From assembly GCA_016987375.1 (NCBI GenBank), contig PJRA01000263.1, positions 3,207,080-3,267,850 of the forward strand: DNA of 60,771 bases, in the 5' to 3' direction. The first letter of the stretch is position 1; the number at the start of each line of letters is the position of its first letter. This document shows, one piece after another, positions 24,768 to 36,800 of this stretch. The position numbers and the translations under genes were made by a program. The notes under the pieces were generated by a model that saw nothing but the letters and a program-made list of their open reading frames with translations, was not told where the DNA came from and made no database searches. Source of the stretch: Brachionus koreanus (Eukaryota > Rotifera > Eurotatoria > Ploima > Brachionidae).

Positions 24768-25797
24768 ATTTTTATTTTTTATTAAACAAATATATCTAAA
24801 ATTTTACTTAATGAAATTCTATTTAGGATTTTAAACTGAGTTATATTTGGGCTTTTGAAGCGTTGCTACATCTAATTATTTAAAATTAAAATATTTTCAA
24901 CTAATATTTTCGGAAATAAATTAGCTAAATGAAAAATAAAAGAAATACTTAAATATTTTTAGACAAAAATGACTTTAAAAATCCATTGTCACTCACTTGA
25001 TATTTTTAAGATTGAAATTTATATTAATGAAAAAAAATTTGTTTTTTATTTTCTAGACCATATTTTTGTTTAATTCATTAAAAAAAATAATTTAGTCATT
25101 CATTTGTGGTGAGCTCACGATAGCCTTAGCAAGAGTAAACTAAGCTTTTATTTGAAAAAATGTAATGCTCGAGCTAAAAATTTTTCTAATAAGCTAATTA
25201 AAAAATGTCCTAGGGTATCTTGCATACAATAGATTAATTTATTTAATAATATTTGATTTTTAAATCTATGAAAACCTATCACGCTTGCTAGTTTCCTCGG
25301 AAAATACTATTAATTTGTAGATATTATTTGTTTAGTTCATAAAATAATCTAAAAACAACAACCTAGATTTAGTGCTAATAAACTAAACTTTTTTAATTAA
25401 ATTTAACTTAAGAGATTCAGCAAGCATCAAAACTATAAATAAAGGCTTTTGCTAAAAAATAAATTGAAATGAATTTTGTCACATTTTAATAAATTTTCTA
25501 TCAAAAATACGATTTTATAATTCAAGCATAGTTTGACAAGAATTTAAGAAAAATTTAATTTGTTACAAGATAATTAATTGATTATTAAAAAATGCCATAT
25601 ATTTGTAAAAAATAATTTGTTGTATCATTAGAAAATTTAGAAAATTTGATTAAAGTATTCAAATTGGGACATTTTACAAAAATAAAATATTACCTCCTAG
25701 AAAAACAATTTTGTTGTGTAGAATTTAAATAACAAATTTTTTTTAATTAAGAAAAGTATATAATTGATTGAAAAGATACTTTTTTATTTTTATAAAA
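24768..25797. other. AT-rich intergenic region
   Basis: About 1 kb with no gene, RNA or repeat that I recognise; possibly promoters for the two genes that diverge from it. Confidence 0.5.
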
Positions 25798-27401
25798 ATG
25801 AGCCAAAGTAACCAAAATTTTAAATTAAATGACGATGAAATACAAGATGATCAAAACATGGTAGAAAAAATACTTACAAGTCGAACATTTAATTATAAAC
25901 CTCCACGTAAACCAAGCCAATTTAAGGCTCCACAACAAACCACAGAAAATTCTCTTTAGCTAAAAATTTTAATTTAATTTCATTAAATTAAATAAACTTT
26001 TTAAAACAAACCAGAAAAGCTTTTTATCTATCAACTTATTATTATTTTATTTACAAATAAATCCTCAATTTGAAACCAAAAGAAATATTTATTGAAATCA
26101 AATATTTTATCATATTTCTTATTATTCTTGTATCTAAATAAATCAAAGAGAAAATAAATTGTGTGCTCGCTCGAGCGTATTTAATAAAATAAATGCCTTT
26201 AAATTTAGAATTTTTGATTTTTTGGAACAAACAAACTGAATAAAATATCCTGTTTTTAGTATGAATAAGAAACTTTTATTTAATTTTTTAAAAATTTGAT
26301 TAGTATTCCATTTATAACTCAAAAAAAATTAAAAAAAAAATCATTATTGATTTTTGACTATCTTATAATTAACTGATAGTTAAAATCGAATAAATTTGTA
26401 GCTATCTTTCACTTCTATCTAAAACAAGAAAAGTGCATATTTTACATGAGACATGACTCACAAATTTTCTTTTTGGTAGAAAAATAACTCAAATAAAGGA
26501 AACTTTTTGACTGAAATAGTTGCAAGTTTCTTCGGTAAATACGGTAACTAAGAAAATATTTTGTCAAAAAATTTTACGCTTTGAATTTTTGAACAAGAAA
26601 AATTTGAATTAAAATAACTTTTTTTTTTCTAAGTTTCTAGTTTTAAATAAGATCTACAAATCTGTTTAATAGTAAGACTTTTTAAATACACAATAAATAT
26701 CAATATGAATGGTGACTCTTTATATATAGTAATATCAGTGTTTCATCTACTCCATTAGAAGTCTACTATACAAAATAAAAATAGCATATTCCTGCTTAAT
26801 TTTACTGAATTAATTAATTTAATTTCTTAATGAGTTTGCAAATTTTTTAAAAATATAATTTAGGCAGTCTATTGTTTAAAAATTTAAAAAAAAAAATTAA
26901 ATAATTTATTTTAAAGTTTTAAAAGGTTCTAAGTCATCAAATAATTAACAATGTCTTGCATTTCAACAAGGAAACGGCTAAAATTTTGACTTTTTTAAAT
27001 TTTGTACAATTTTTAACCAACTTTTTAACCTTTTAGCTATCTAAAGCATGGCATTAAACACCTTTTAGCATGGCCGATGGCCTTATTTAGTTATTTTAAT
27101 CCTGAAATATAGTAATTCTAATTGAACTGATGTTTTAAACGAGCTACGTCTTTTCCATATTAACGAAATTATCAAAAATTATAAAACTTGCTCATTTAAT
27201 GTTTTTTTGAGTCTTTATTAACTTAACGATAAAGATTTTATACAAAACTCACTTTCAAAAATTAAATTGACAGGTGTTTCTCGTCCTTTAGTAAATAATG
27301 AAGATGCAGGACTAATAACACCAAGTAATGGCGGTCCAGTGCCCGTCACTGATGGTACCCAACACTATTTTAGAAGTAAAAAAGTCTTAAATAATGATTA
27401 A
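25798..27401 (+). CDS. Short hydrophilic protein, two alternative ends
   Basis: The likely start is the ATG at 25798 (MSQSNQNFKLNDDEIQDDQN). A donor at 25907 (C|GTAAAC) and acceptor at 27273 join exon 25798-25906 to exon 27274-27401 in phase, giving a 78-residue protein ending HYFRSKKVLNND. The second exon is codon-like and rich in Gly/Pro (TPSNGGPVPVTDGT). Without splicing, the first exon reads through to a stop at 25959 followed by AATAAA near 25990, giving a 54-residue alternative. The protein is charged, lacks membrane segments and is probably disordered. I do not recognise a family. The 1.37-kb intron is AT-rich with no evident element. Confidence 0.5.
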
Positions 27402-27953
27402 CTTTTTATAATTTAAGAAAAAAAATTCAAATTAAAAATAGAAAATAAAAAAATTATTTTTAAATGAAAAAAAATTTATTTATTTTGAAAAAAAGGGCTT
27501 TTAAGCTAAACAACGAATCAATTATTTTGTATTTTATTTCTCGATTTTGGATAAAATTTAAAATAAATTAAATTTCAAGTTACGGGACAGCTGAATTTTT
27601 TTTTATATTTCAATTAAATCTAAATAAAAAGAACACTTGAGAATACTTTTTTTGGCTACTCAATCTTCAATTTTTAACTTTTTTTCCCAAGCAACTCATC
27701 TATATCGAGAGCTCTTTGAATTAGCTTTATATTAGATATTGATATCGAATCTACCTTTGTAAAACTCTTCAGATAAAATATATATACATGAATCCAATTA
27801 ATTAATTTTTACTAAAATTAAATTGAAAAATACTACAAATGTAAACTTAGTCCTAAAATTTGATTTAGAAAAATATTCTTCAAATTATAATATTTGATTT
27901 TTTTGAAACGACTAAGAAAATTTTTTATTTTTAACTATTAATGTTAGAACAAA

Positions 27954-30695
27954 ATGAACCAATGCTATACAACTATTTTAATAGTTCTAGTCTCCGTTTT
28001 ATTTACATTTTGTTCGGAACCAAAAATTCTCAATCATGAAAATAAATCCTTAATATTAGAAAAATACAAGTGATTTATTAGAATTTTTTTGAAATCAACT
28101 TAACTTAAAGCCTGTTTTAAGAAAGAAAGTTAAAGAGATGTTTTATCATGCATACAATAGCTACGTCTATAATGCATATCCATATGATGAATTGAAGCCA
28201 ATAAGTTGTCAAGGATTTGACACTTGGGGCAGGTACTTGTCAGCTAAAGAGTAAAATTCAATTTTTATAATGATTATTTATATTTAGTTATTCTCTGACT
28301 CTAATCGATGCACTTGACATGCTAGTAATTCTTGGTAATCGAACTGAATTCGAGAGGGTCTCTAATTTACTAGAAAAAACTATTAGTTTTGACAAAGATA
28401 TCAATGTTTCCGTCTTTGAAACAAATATTAGAGGTAATCATTCAATTATTTAGTTAATAATTTTAGAGATTATATTGATTTTTAAAGTTATTGGTGGTCT
28501 TATTTCAGCTCATTTGTTATCTTATCGACTTTACATAGATAAAAATAGCAATGAACTTGATGTTACAAAGATAAAAAATTTAGATCCTCAATGGCCTTGT
28601 GACGGACCTCTGCTACGACTAGCAATGAAAGCGGCAGATAAAATTTTGCCTGGTTAGTAGTTTTCTCAAAACCCAAAAAAAAAATTCAAAACTAGATTTT
28701 TTTGTTTTTTTTTTTTTTGGTAAGCAAAACTAAATAATTATCAAAAACCATTTTTATTTTTTATTTTAAAAAATTTGTCTTTCTATAATAAGTCTACTTA
28801 ATCAATCGAATCTCTGAATAGGTTTTTTTCAAATCAACATGACTAATAATTAATCTTAAAATGGTTGAACATTTTTTTTTGTGGGATAAAAAATTTTGAC
28901 AGCAAAAAAAAATTAAAAATTAGTTGATGTTCCAATTATAGTTAAATTTATTAACTATTATTGCAAAAGAAATAAAATTTGAAAAATTTAGTTTAATATT
29001 TAAACTTTTTTTATATGTTAAATAATTTAAGTTAGCTAACTTTCTAGATAATTTTTTTTTAATTACTTTAAGCACGCTATTTAATTGCCTATTGAGTTCG
29101 ATTAAATTTCGTGTCTAATTGTTTTTTTTTTAATTTTCTTTCAAGCCTTTGATACTCCTACTGGTATGCCCTATGGAACAGTGAATCTAAAATATGGTGT
29201 ACCAAAAGGAGAAACCCCAATTACTTGGTAATAAATAGAAAAATTAATTAAAAACTAATTATACAATGATGGTTTAAGTGTTGCTGGAGTAGGCACATTT
29301 CTAATTGAATTTTCAGCTCTATCGAGACTAAGTGGGGATGAAAAGTATGAAAAGGCAGCAATGAAAGCAATGGACGCACTATGGAACCATCGATCTTCAA
29401 TAAATCTAATCGGCAATCATATTAATACCGTAACAGGTCAATGGACGGGGGTCGATGCCACAATCGGAAGCGGAGTTGATTCTTATTTTGAATACCTAGT
29501 AAAAGCTGGAATAATGCTCAATAAACCAGAATTGATAGAACAATTTCGAACCTTTCAGCGGGCAATAGACAAATACTTGCTTCATGATAATTGGTTTTTT
29601 TGGGCCAACATGAACTCAGGAAAAAAGACACTGCCACTATTTTCATCTCTAGAAGCATTCTATCCAGGAGTTCTAGTACTTGTGGGTAATTTGAAACAAG
29701 CCACAAAATTGGTTGATAATTATCATACCATTTGGCGTCAATATGGAGGTTTGAATTTTTAATTTTCAATTAAAATTACAATTTAATCCAAAAATAAAAG
29801 GACTGCCTGAATTTCTGAATTTACAAACCAAAACCATCCACAATAATCGAGAAGCGTATCCGTTAAGGCCTGAACTAATCGAATCTTTAATGTATATTAT
29901 CGAATCACAGAGGCACGACCTTAAATATGTCGAAATGGCAATCGATTATGTGGAATCAATTGACAGAATAAGCCGACTTGACTGCGGATTTGCTACAGTA
30001 AGATTTTTTTGTCATTTATATCAACAAAATTCAAGTTCTATTAGTATAATAAGTTATTTAGATCAAAGATGTGAAAGATCACAAGCTTGATGATAGAATG
30101 GAATCGTTTTTTCTAGCAGAAACATTAAAATATTTGTATTTAATTTTTGATCGAGAAAACTTTCTACACAATGATATAGCATCTAGTGATTTTAGAATAA
30201 TTAAAAATAATAGAGGTTGAAAATAATAATCTTTGCTTTAGTTTCTTAATTTTATGTTTAGGTGAGTGTGTTATAGAGACTGGTTTTTTTTTCTTCAATA
30301 CAGAGGCGCATCCAATTGATGGAGCTAGTTTGGAATGCTGTCAAACACTCAGATCTGAAAAAGACGATTCAGAATTTTTACCAAAATTAATTGACCGCTA
30401 TGTTGATTTGAAATTTGGCCAAAATTCATTCGGTGACTTTGATAAACGTAGTGATTTTAAAACATTGAATCAGGAATATGAGGAATTTAGGCAGTATTTG
30501 TTAAAAAAAGAAGCTCAAGAAGCCCAAGAGCATGAAAACTACTGTAAAGGTAAAAAAGAGTTTCAAAAAATTCCGGAAAAAGAGAGTTTGTCAGTGCTTA
30601 GAGAAAATGGACATGATTTTCCATTCTCTTGCTTTTTAAATGATAGCTTTAGCATTCGTGTTAATTCCTATGACAGTTTTAGTTATTTTCCATGA
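27954..30695 (+). CDS. EDEM2: ER degradation-enhancing alpha-mannosidase-like protein 2 (EDEM2), 9 exons
   Basis: GH47-family protein of the ER lumen that starts mannose trimming of misfolded glycoproteins for ERAD. Exons: 27954-28069, 28122-28232, 28288-28433, 28488-28652, 29146-29227, 29279-29748, 29801-29997, 30062-30215, 30262-30695; all phases agree, about 624 residues (human 578). An N-terminal signal peptide (hydrophobic [12 protein letters not shown]) is followed by [19 protein letters not shown], the CQGFDTWG block with the Cys that pairs with TXNDC11 in human EDEM2, SVFETNIR with the catalytic Glu (about residue 120), [25 protein letters not shown] [28 protein letters not shown], and NTEAHPID. 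These blocks match EDEM2 rather than EDEM1 or EDEM3; no protease-associated domain or KDEL is present. AATAAA lies at 30723. WDR6 begins 144 bp downstream on the same strand. Confidence 0.96.
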
Positions 30696-30839
30696 TTAAA
30701 ACTAAATTTTTTTATTTATCCAAATAAAGTTTATTTAAAAACTTGAGATTGATTTAATTATTCTGGAATGACAAGCCAGATTAAATAATAAGTAAATTTG
30801 AAATTTTTTAATTTTATCGATATATTCGTATAAGTCAAT

Positions 30840-33800
30840 ATGGATTGTCAAATTTTTCCAATATTTTACAAAGGACCGATTACAAGTTGTCAATATTTAG
30901 ACAGCCAAAAAATACTGTTAGGTAATTGAAAAAACTTTTTTTAAAAATATTTTTTAAATAATGGCCTAAAAATCATTAAAAGTAATCAAAGCATTCAAAA
31001 TATTCAAAAAAGGCTTCATTTTGTATTCTTAGAATGAAAAATTCTTGTAAATTGAGAAGCAATATTAAAAAAGCTTAGTTCAAATAATTTAAAATACTAT
31101 ATATAAATATTGACACTTTTTTATTTTAAAAAAATATCCGAAAAATTGAATTAAAACAAAATTTGGATTGTGACTATTGATACAAAACTAAAATATTCGA
31201 AAAATTATTCAAATTTCCAAGTAGTAAAAATAAATAACCATTTCATAATTTTTCGAGATAACTTAGGAATGAATTAATTTTTTCAAATCAAATACTTTAT
31301 TAATTAAAATTATTATGAATATTTCATTTAAAAAAAGATTTTTTTATGGTAGATTATTGAATAAACAATTAAATAGTACAAATTTAATACAGCTGACAAA
31401 AAAAAGAATACGTCAAAAAAATATCTAAAAAAATACAATTGTTCTGTACTAGAAAATTGAAAAACCAAAAACCTAGTTTTTTATTTTGACTAAGAAACAG
31501 ACGTTATGAGAAGTAAAGATTTTTTTCAAAATGGAGTTTCATAGATCTTAACGGGTGATACATAAGTAAATGGACAAAAATTAAAAGTGAATATCTCAAA
31601 AATACTTTTTCACTCAAACAACCCCAAAAATTTACGATTGGGCGCGCTTGAGGGACATTTGGCGGGTTGATATCTTTGGTCACATAATTTACATTTTCGT
31701 TAATCCATGTTGTGCTTACCATAGAATAGTGAGCAGATGCTAAGTCAGGCCAAAAAACGTAGTCAAGGTCTTCATGAAACTCATGTATAAATGGGAGCAT
31801 TCGTTTATTCAAGCATGCGCTATATTTTGGTGTTTTTTCACGTTTACGATATGAAATATCCATTTTTGTTAACTGCCGACCAACTGTTGTCTGGTGGACA
31901 TTAAATTTTCTTGCTAGACGCCTTTGACTCACTTCAGTTCGGTTATTGGTCAATCTCTTCAATTTTGTCTTCCTTGCAGCTGTCCAGGTAGTTGGATGAC
32001 CCGTTCTCTTATTGTTTTTGATCGNNNNNNNNNNNNNNNTCCCATTTAAAAAATTTTTTTTTGCAATATTATAGCTAATTTTTAGTAGTTTAAAAATAAA
32101 TAAATATATGATCCCCTGATCATTTGCATGATCGGGCAAGTTAACTTAACTTTTGTCCATTTACTTATGCATCGCCCGTTAATGGTTCAAAATCACAAAA
32201 AATCAAGAGTAGCTATTTAATCTTCAATTATAGGTTCATAATAGAAATACCTGGTTCCTTATGGCATAAGGCACATAAAGTACATAAATTTGTGAAGGAC
32301 ATGGAACAAAATCGTAATTTTAATTGTTAGGAAGTTAACCAAATAAATAAAAATAATATAAACGATAACGTAAAATTTAAACAAAAAAATTGACCACAGA
32401 TTATGCAATGTCTTAGAAAATAACCTTCGTAATACTCTAGATTATTCAGCTCCTTGACTAATAGGCTTGTTTCGGAGTACCAAAGAGGCTTCGATTCTAG
32501 ATTTGTTACGAATCCTACTCCGCTATGTAGCTGCTACTTAATTATACAAAAATTTTGACTCTTAAATCATCTCCATGTTTTTTTTCCTGATTCTCATATT
32601 ATTTTATTTATTTATTTTCACAACTCCTTCAATAACAAAAAATTCTTTAATTACTATTTTTCTTTCTCATCTTAATAAATATTTCACATTTATTAAATGA
32701 AATAAAGTAACTTCAAATTTAAAATATTTTATGGAGCTTATGCTCGAACAGAAAAACAACTTAACCAACTGCTATTTATAAATCGAAGATTTTTTCATCA
32801 AAATAAGGAGAACTATATAGAATTGTTTAACACTAGAAAGCCAGAGAGGTTTTTTAAAAACCCCTTTAACAATGAAACTCAAATATTTTTTAATATAAAT
32901 TAAATGTCATAAAATAGCTTTTAAAAACTTAAAAATTTTGTTTTAAATTCTTAAAAAAATTCAATTAATTTAAAAAAAAAATACTTAATTTATCTTTATA
33001 ACTAAATTTGAAATTTTTATTAATAATCAGGCGGACATTATAGTGTAAATAAGTAACAAATAGTTTTTTATTGAAAATTTAGTTTAAAAAATTACAAAAT
33101 TGATTAATTTGAAAACAAAATTAATTAAATACAAATTAATTTAGCTTGTTATCTAAAATTGATACCACTCTCTCAAAAAATGAAGCATCAAGAGTTATTG
33201 AGAATAATTTGATTTTTTACATTTTAATCTGAAAGAGTTGAAAAAAGATAACAAATATATAAAAATTATAGCAGTGGTTCATCTTAATTTCTGACTTATC
33301 TCTGGTAAATATTCTCTTTTCTTTTATTTCTTTTAAATGACAATCTTTTAACTAATGATACCAAAATCTGTTAATAACTATAGAAAAGAAGAGGGTTTCT
33401 ATGAATACGATTTCTATGTTTATTTTTATGTGAAAAATATTCAATGATTTGATCATGTATGATATTAGATGGGTTACTTCAAATTTAAAACATTTAAAAA
33501 TTTTATTCATTAAAAAATAAATTACAATTTTGGGAAGGTTCATGACTTTTTTAAATATTTTTTACAAATAGAAAAATAAAAAACTATTTATTTTCTGAAA
33601 TTTTCATTAATAATTAAAATGACCCATCGCGCGCTTCCATCCGTTAAAACTAAATTCTAAGGTACTATTGCCGTTTTTTATGAATAAAATATTTGTTAGA
33701 TATTTTTTAATTTAACAATATTGGCCTTTTTTTTAAGCCTATGGTCCATATTTATCTTTGATTGATGAATCTTCTTCCGATGAGATATCAAAATTTATTG

Positions 33801-36800
33801 CCTTGAAATATCGAGTGATTCACAATATTGTTTTAAATCCATTTTATTCAAACAAAATTTGTATATTTGGTCAAAAAGCGTTCAATCTAGTCTCACTTGA
33901 TAACAACAATTTTAGCAACATAATTGATTCATGTGTCGAACTGGATGATTGGATTTTTGACATTTTTTGGATGGATCATGGAAAAAGTTGTATTATTGCT
34001 ATTGTGACAGCACATAATAAATGTATTAAATATAATTTTCATGAGAAAAAAATACAAAAAATAATCGAATGTGAACAAAAATGCATGCTGTAAGTTAATA
34101 TTGAGAAAATAAAATAATTTAATTTTTAAACTTTAAGCTATTCAGCTAAAATTTTTGATACTAAATCAAGTGAACATGAAGAAAATTTGTTGATTGCTTC
34201 TGGCACAATTTTTAATGAAGTTTTAATTTGGTCTCTAAATGAAGGAACCATTCTATTAAATTTAAAAGGTCATCAAGGTGTCATTTTCAATATAGAGTAC
34301 TCACATCGCACCAATTGTCTTTATTCAACATCGGATGATCGTTCAATTAATGTGTGGAAGATAAAAATAGAAGACAAAATTGGTGAGCTGTTCACTCGGT
34401 TTTATGGCCATGATGCCCGAGTTTGGAAGTGCAAGGCCTTCATAAGAGATGGGACAGAATTTTTATGTAGCATTGGCGAGGATCTAAAATGCTGTTTGTG
34501 GAATGTAAAAGACAAATGCTTAATATATAAGTTCGATGCGATGAGGAAAGGATCCAAAAACATTTGGTCTTTGGCTATTGATGAAACTAAACTACAACTT
34601 ACAACTGGCTGGGCTGATGGTGGTCTAAGAAAATTTGATCTAAATCACTATCTTGGTAAAGAAAATACCTTTGATTCAATAGATAGTCGACAGAAGAATA
34701 CTGAGCTTGATTTGAATCTTGAAAATGAAAAAGATTTTATAAGAAGCACAGTTTTGATTAATGGTCGAGTAATTTGTTGTACAAATTTAGGCTTTTTGTA
34801 CATGATTGATCTTATCAATCAAAGTCAAAAGCTTTTATTCAAAAGTATCCTCTTATCTGGTTTTAACACAATGGCGAAAAATTGTTTAGATACCAATGAT
34901 TGGTGTCTTGCCATAGGAACATTGAAAGGATTTGTCTATCTTCTTAATCTAAAATTTCAAGACAAAAATACCAATGATCCCATTACAATTGATTGCATAA
35001 ATTGTCTCGGCATTGAGGAAGAGCTAGACGAATCAAATGCGAACAGTTCCACCAAGCTTAATTTATTAACTCAAGGTTCATCAAAAATTTTCAATATTCT
35101 GTGGCTAAAATATCAAAAAAGAAGTTTTCTTCTTGTTTGTTTTAGTCTTTTAAACGGTCTGGTTCACTTATATGAACTTAAATCAACAAAACAGTTAGAA
35201 TTGGTGTCCAGAATTTTTTTGCCAGTGTGCAAACATAGATGGTTCACATCGGCTGCTATAATTTCAATCAGATCACTAGACGCTGGTGAGGAATCAACAG
35301 ATAGCGAAAATATGCGTCAAGAAGTCTATATAATTGGTGGTGACAAAAGTGGGAATTTACATTTATACAAATTGAATGTAGTACTTGATTCAGCTAATGA
35401 AGATTGTGAAGAAGTTGATAGGGAAGTGAAATTGGTCAAGCCTTGTGAAAGCTTCAATAATGTAACAAAAGAAAATTCACCGATTTCGGCTATATATACA
35501 CAAAACTTAGACCAAAGCGATGCTGAATTTCTAAATTATCTGATTATTTGTTGCTGTAAAGATGGTTTCTACAGAATTTTCGAGTTTAATTCAAACTATT
35601 TTTCCGATTTGGATGATGACGAACAAACATTAAATCAAAATAGTGAAAAGTCAACACAAAAAATCTCAAATTCAATGCTAAATTTAATAAATAAATATCA
35701 AATTAATTCCTATATAGATTTGATTGAGGAAATTATATTTGAAAGAGATGAGCGCATAGAATATTCGTTGTTGAATCTTGATGGACATAAATTGAATTCA
35801 AATGAAAAAGGCAATCTTGAATCAAATTTGAAGTTAGCTCTTTGTTTTTATGGCGATAAATTTATGCTCTGGAATTTTCAGCTCAATCGTGCATTATTTG
35901 AGTCAAAATGTGGAGGAGCTAATCGATCATGGGACTTCGAGTTTATAGATAGTAAAGATGATGGAAATTTGATTTTTAGATTTGTCTATGTTAAAAATAA
36001 AAGCATTTCGGAAAATCATAAAATTCTTTTTAGAAGCGAATTTGAGAGACCTTTATCTCAGACTAGGAATCACCTTTGTCAAACATTTCATGGTAATACA
36101 ATAACAAAAGCCAAGTTTTTGCTAAATAGCAAATATTTACTAACCGGTTCTGAAGATACTCAATTGATAGTCACAAAAATTAATGATGAAAAGTTTTTTA
36201 ATTTAATTCATGAATTTCATTTGCAAGGACATGAGTCCGTAGTGAAATGTATGGATTTTTATAGACTAAATGAAGCCGAAATTTTGCTTGTAAGTGCCGG
36301 TGGCAAAGCAAATATTAAGATATGGAAGATTATTTTTGATCAAAATTCAGAAACTATAGAAAGAATTATTAGTTTGTATGAGTTCAAGCGAAAATTTCTA
36401 AATGGAGCCAAAAATGTGCCAAAAAGCTTTAAAAGCGAAAAACCGTGGTTATTTATTGATCTAAAATCAAACCCCGATGTAAGATTTATGGATGTTTGTG
36501 TCATCAATTCTAAAAAAGAGAATGATCCTATTTTATGCTTTGCATGTTCAGATGGATGCATCAGGTATTTATGAATGAAAAAAATAAGAAAACTTAACAG
36601 AAATTTAAAAGAAAATTGAAGTTAATGATCAAGATTTCTTAAAAAAACTATCTAAGCTGAATTACAAGGCGTAATCAAACCAAGTTATTCTAAGTTTGAA
36701 AAGTTTTTTACAAAAATTTCATGAAATGCACGATTTGAATTTTTTATGATTTTAAATCCAGATAGATAAAATTTGGGTATGCTTTAAAACATACACCCGT

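Noticed and set aside
32440..32545. Possible tRNA-like fold with paired segments and GAATCC
   Set aside because: No A and B box spacing and no cloverleaf could be drawn.
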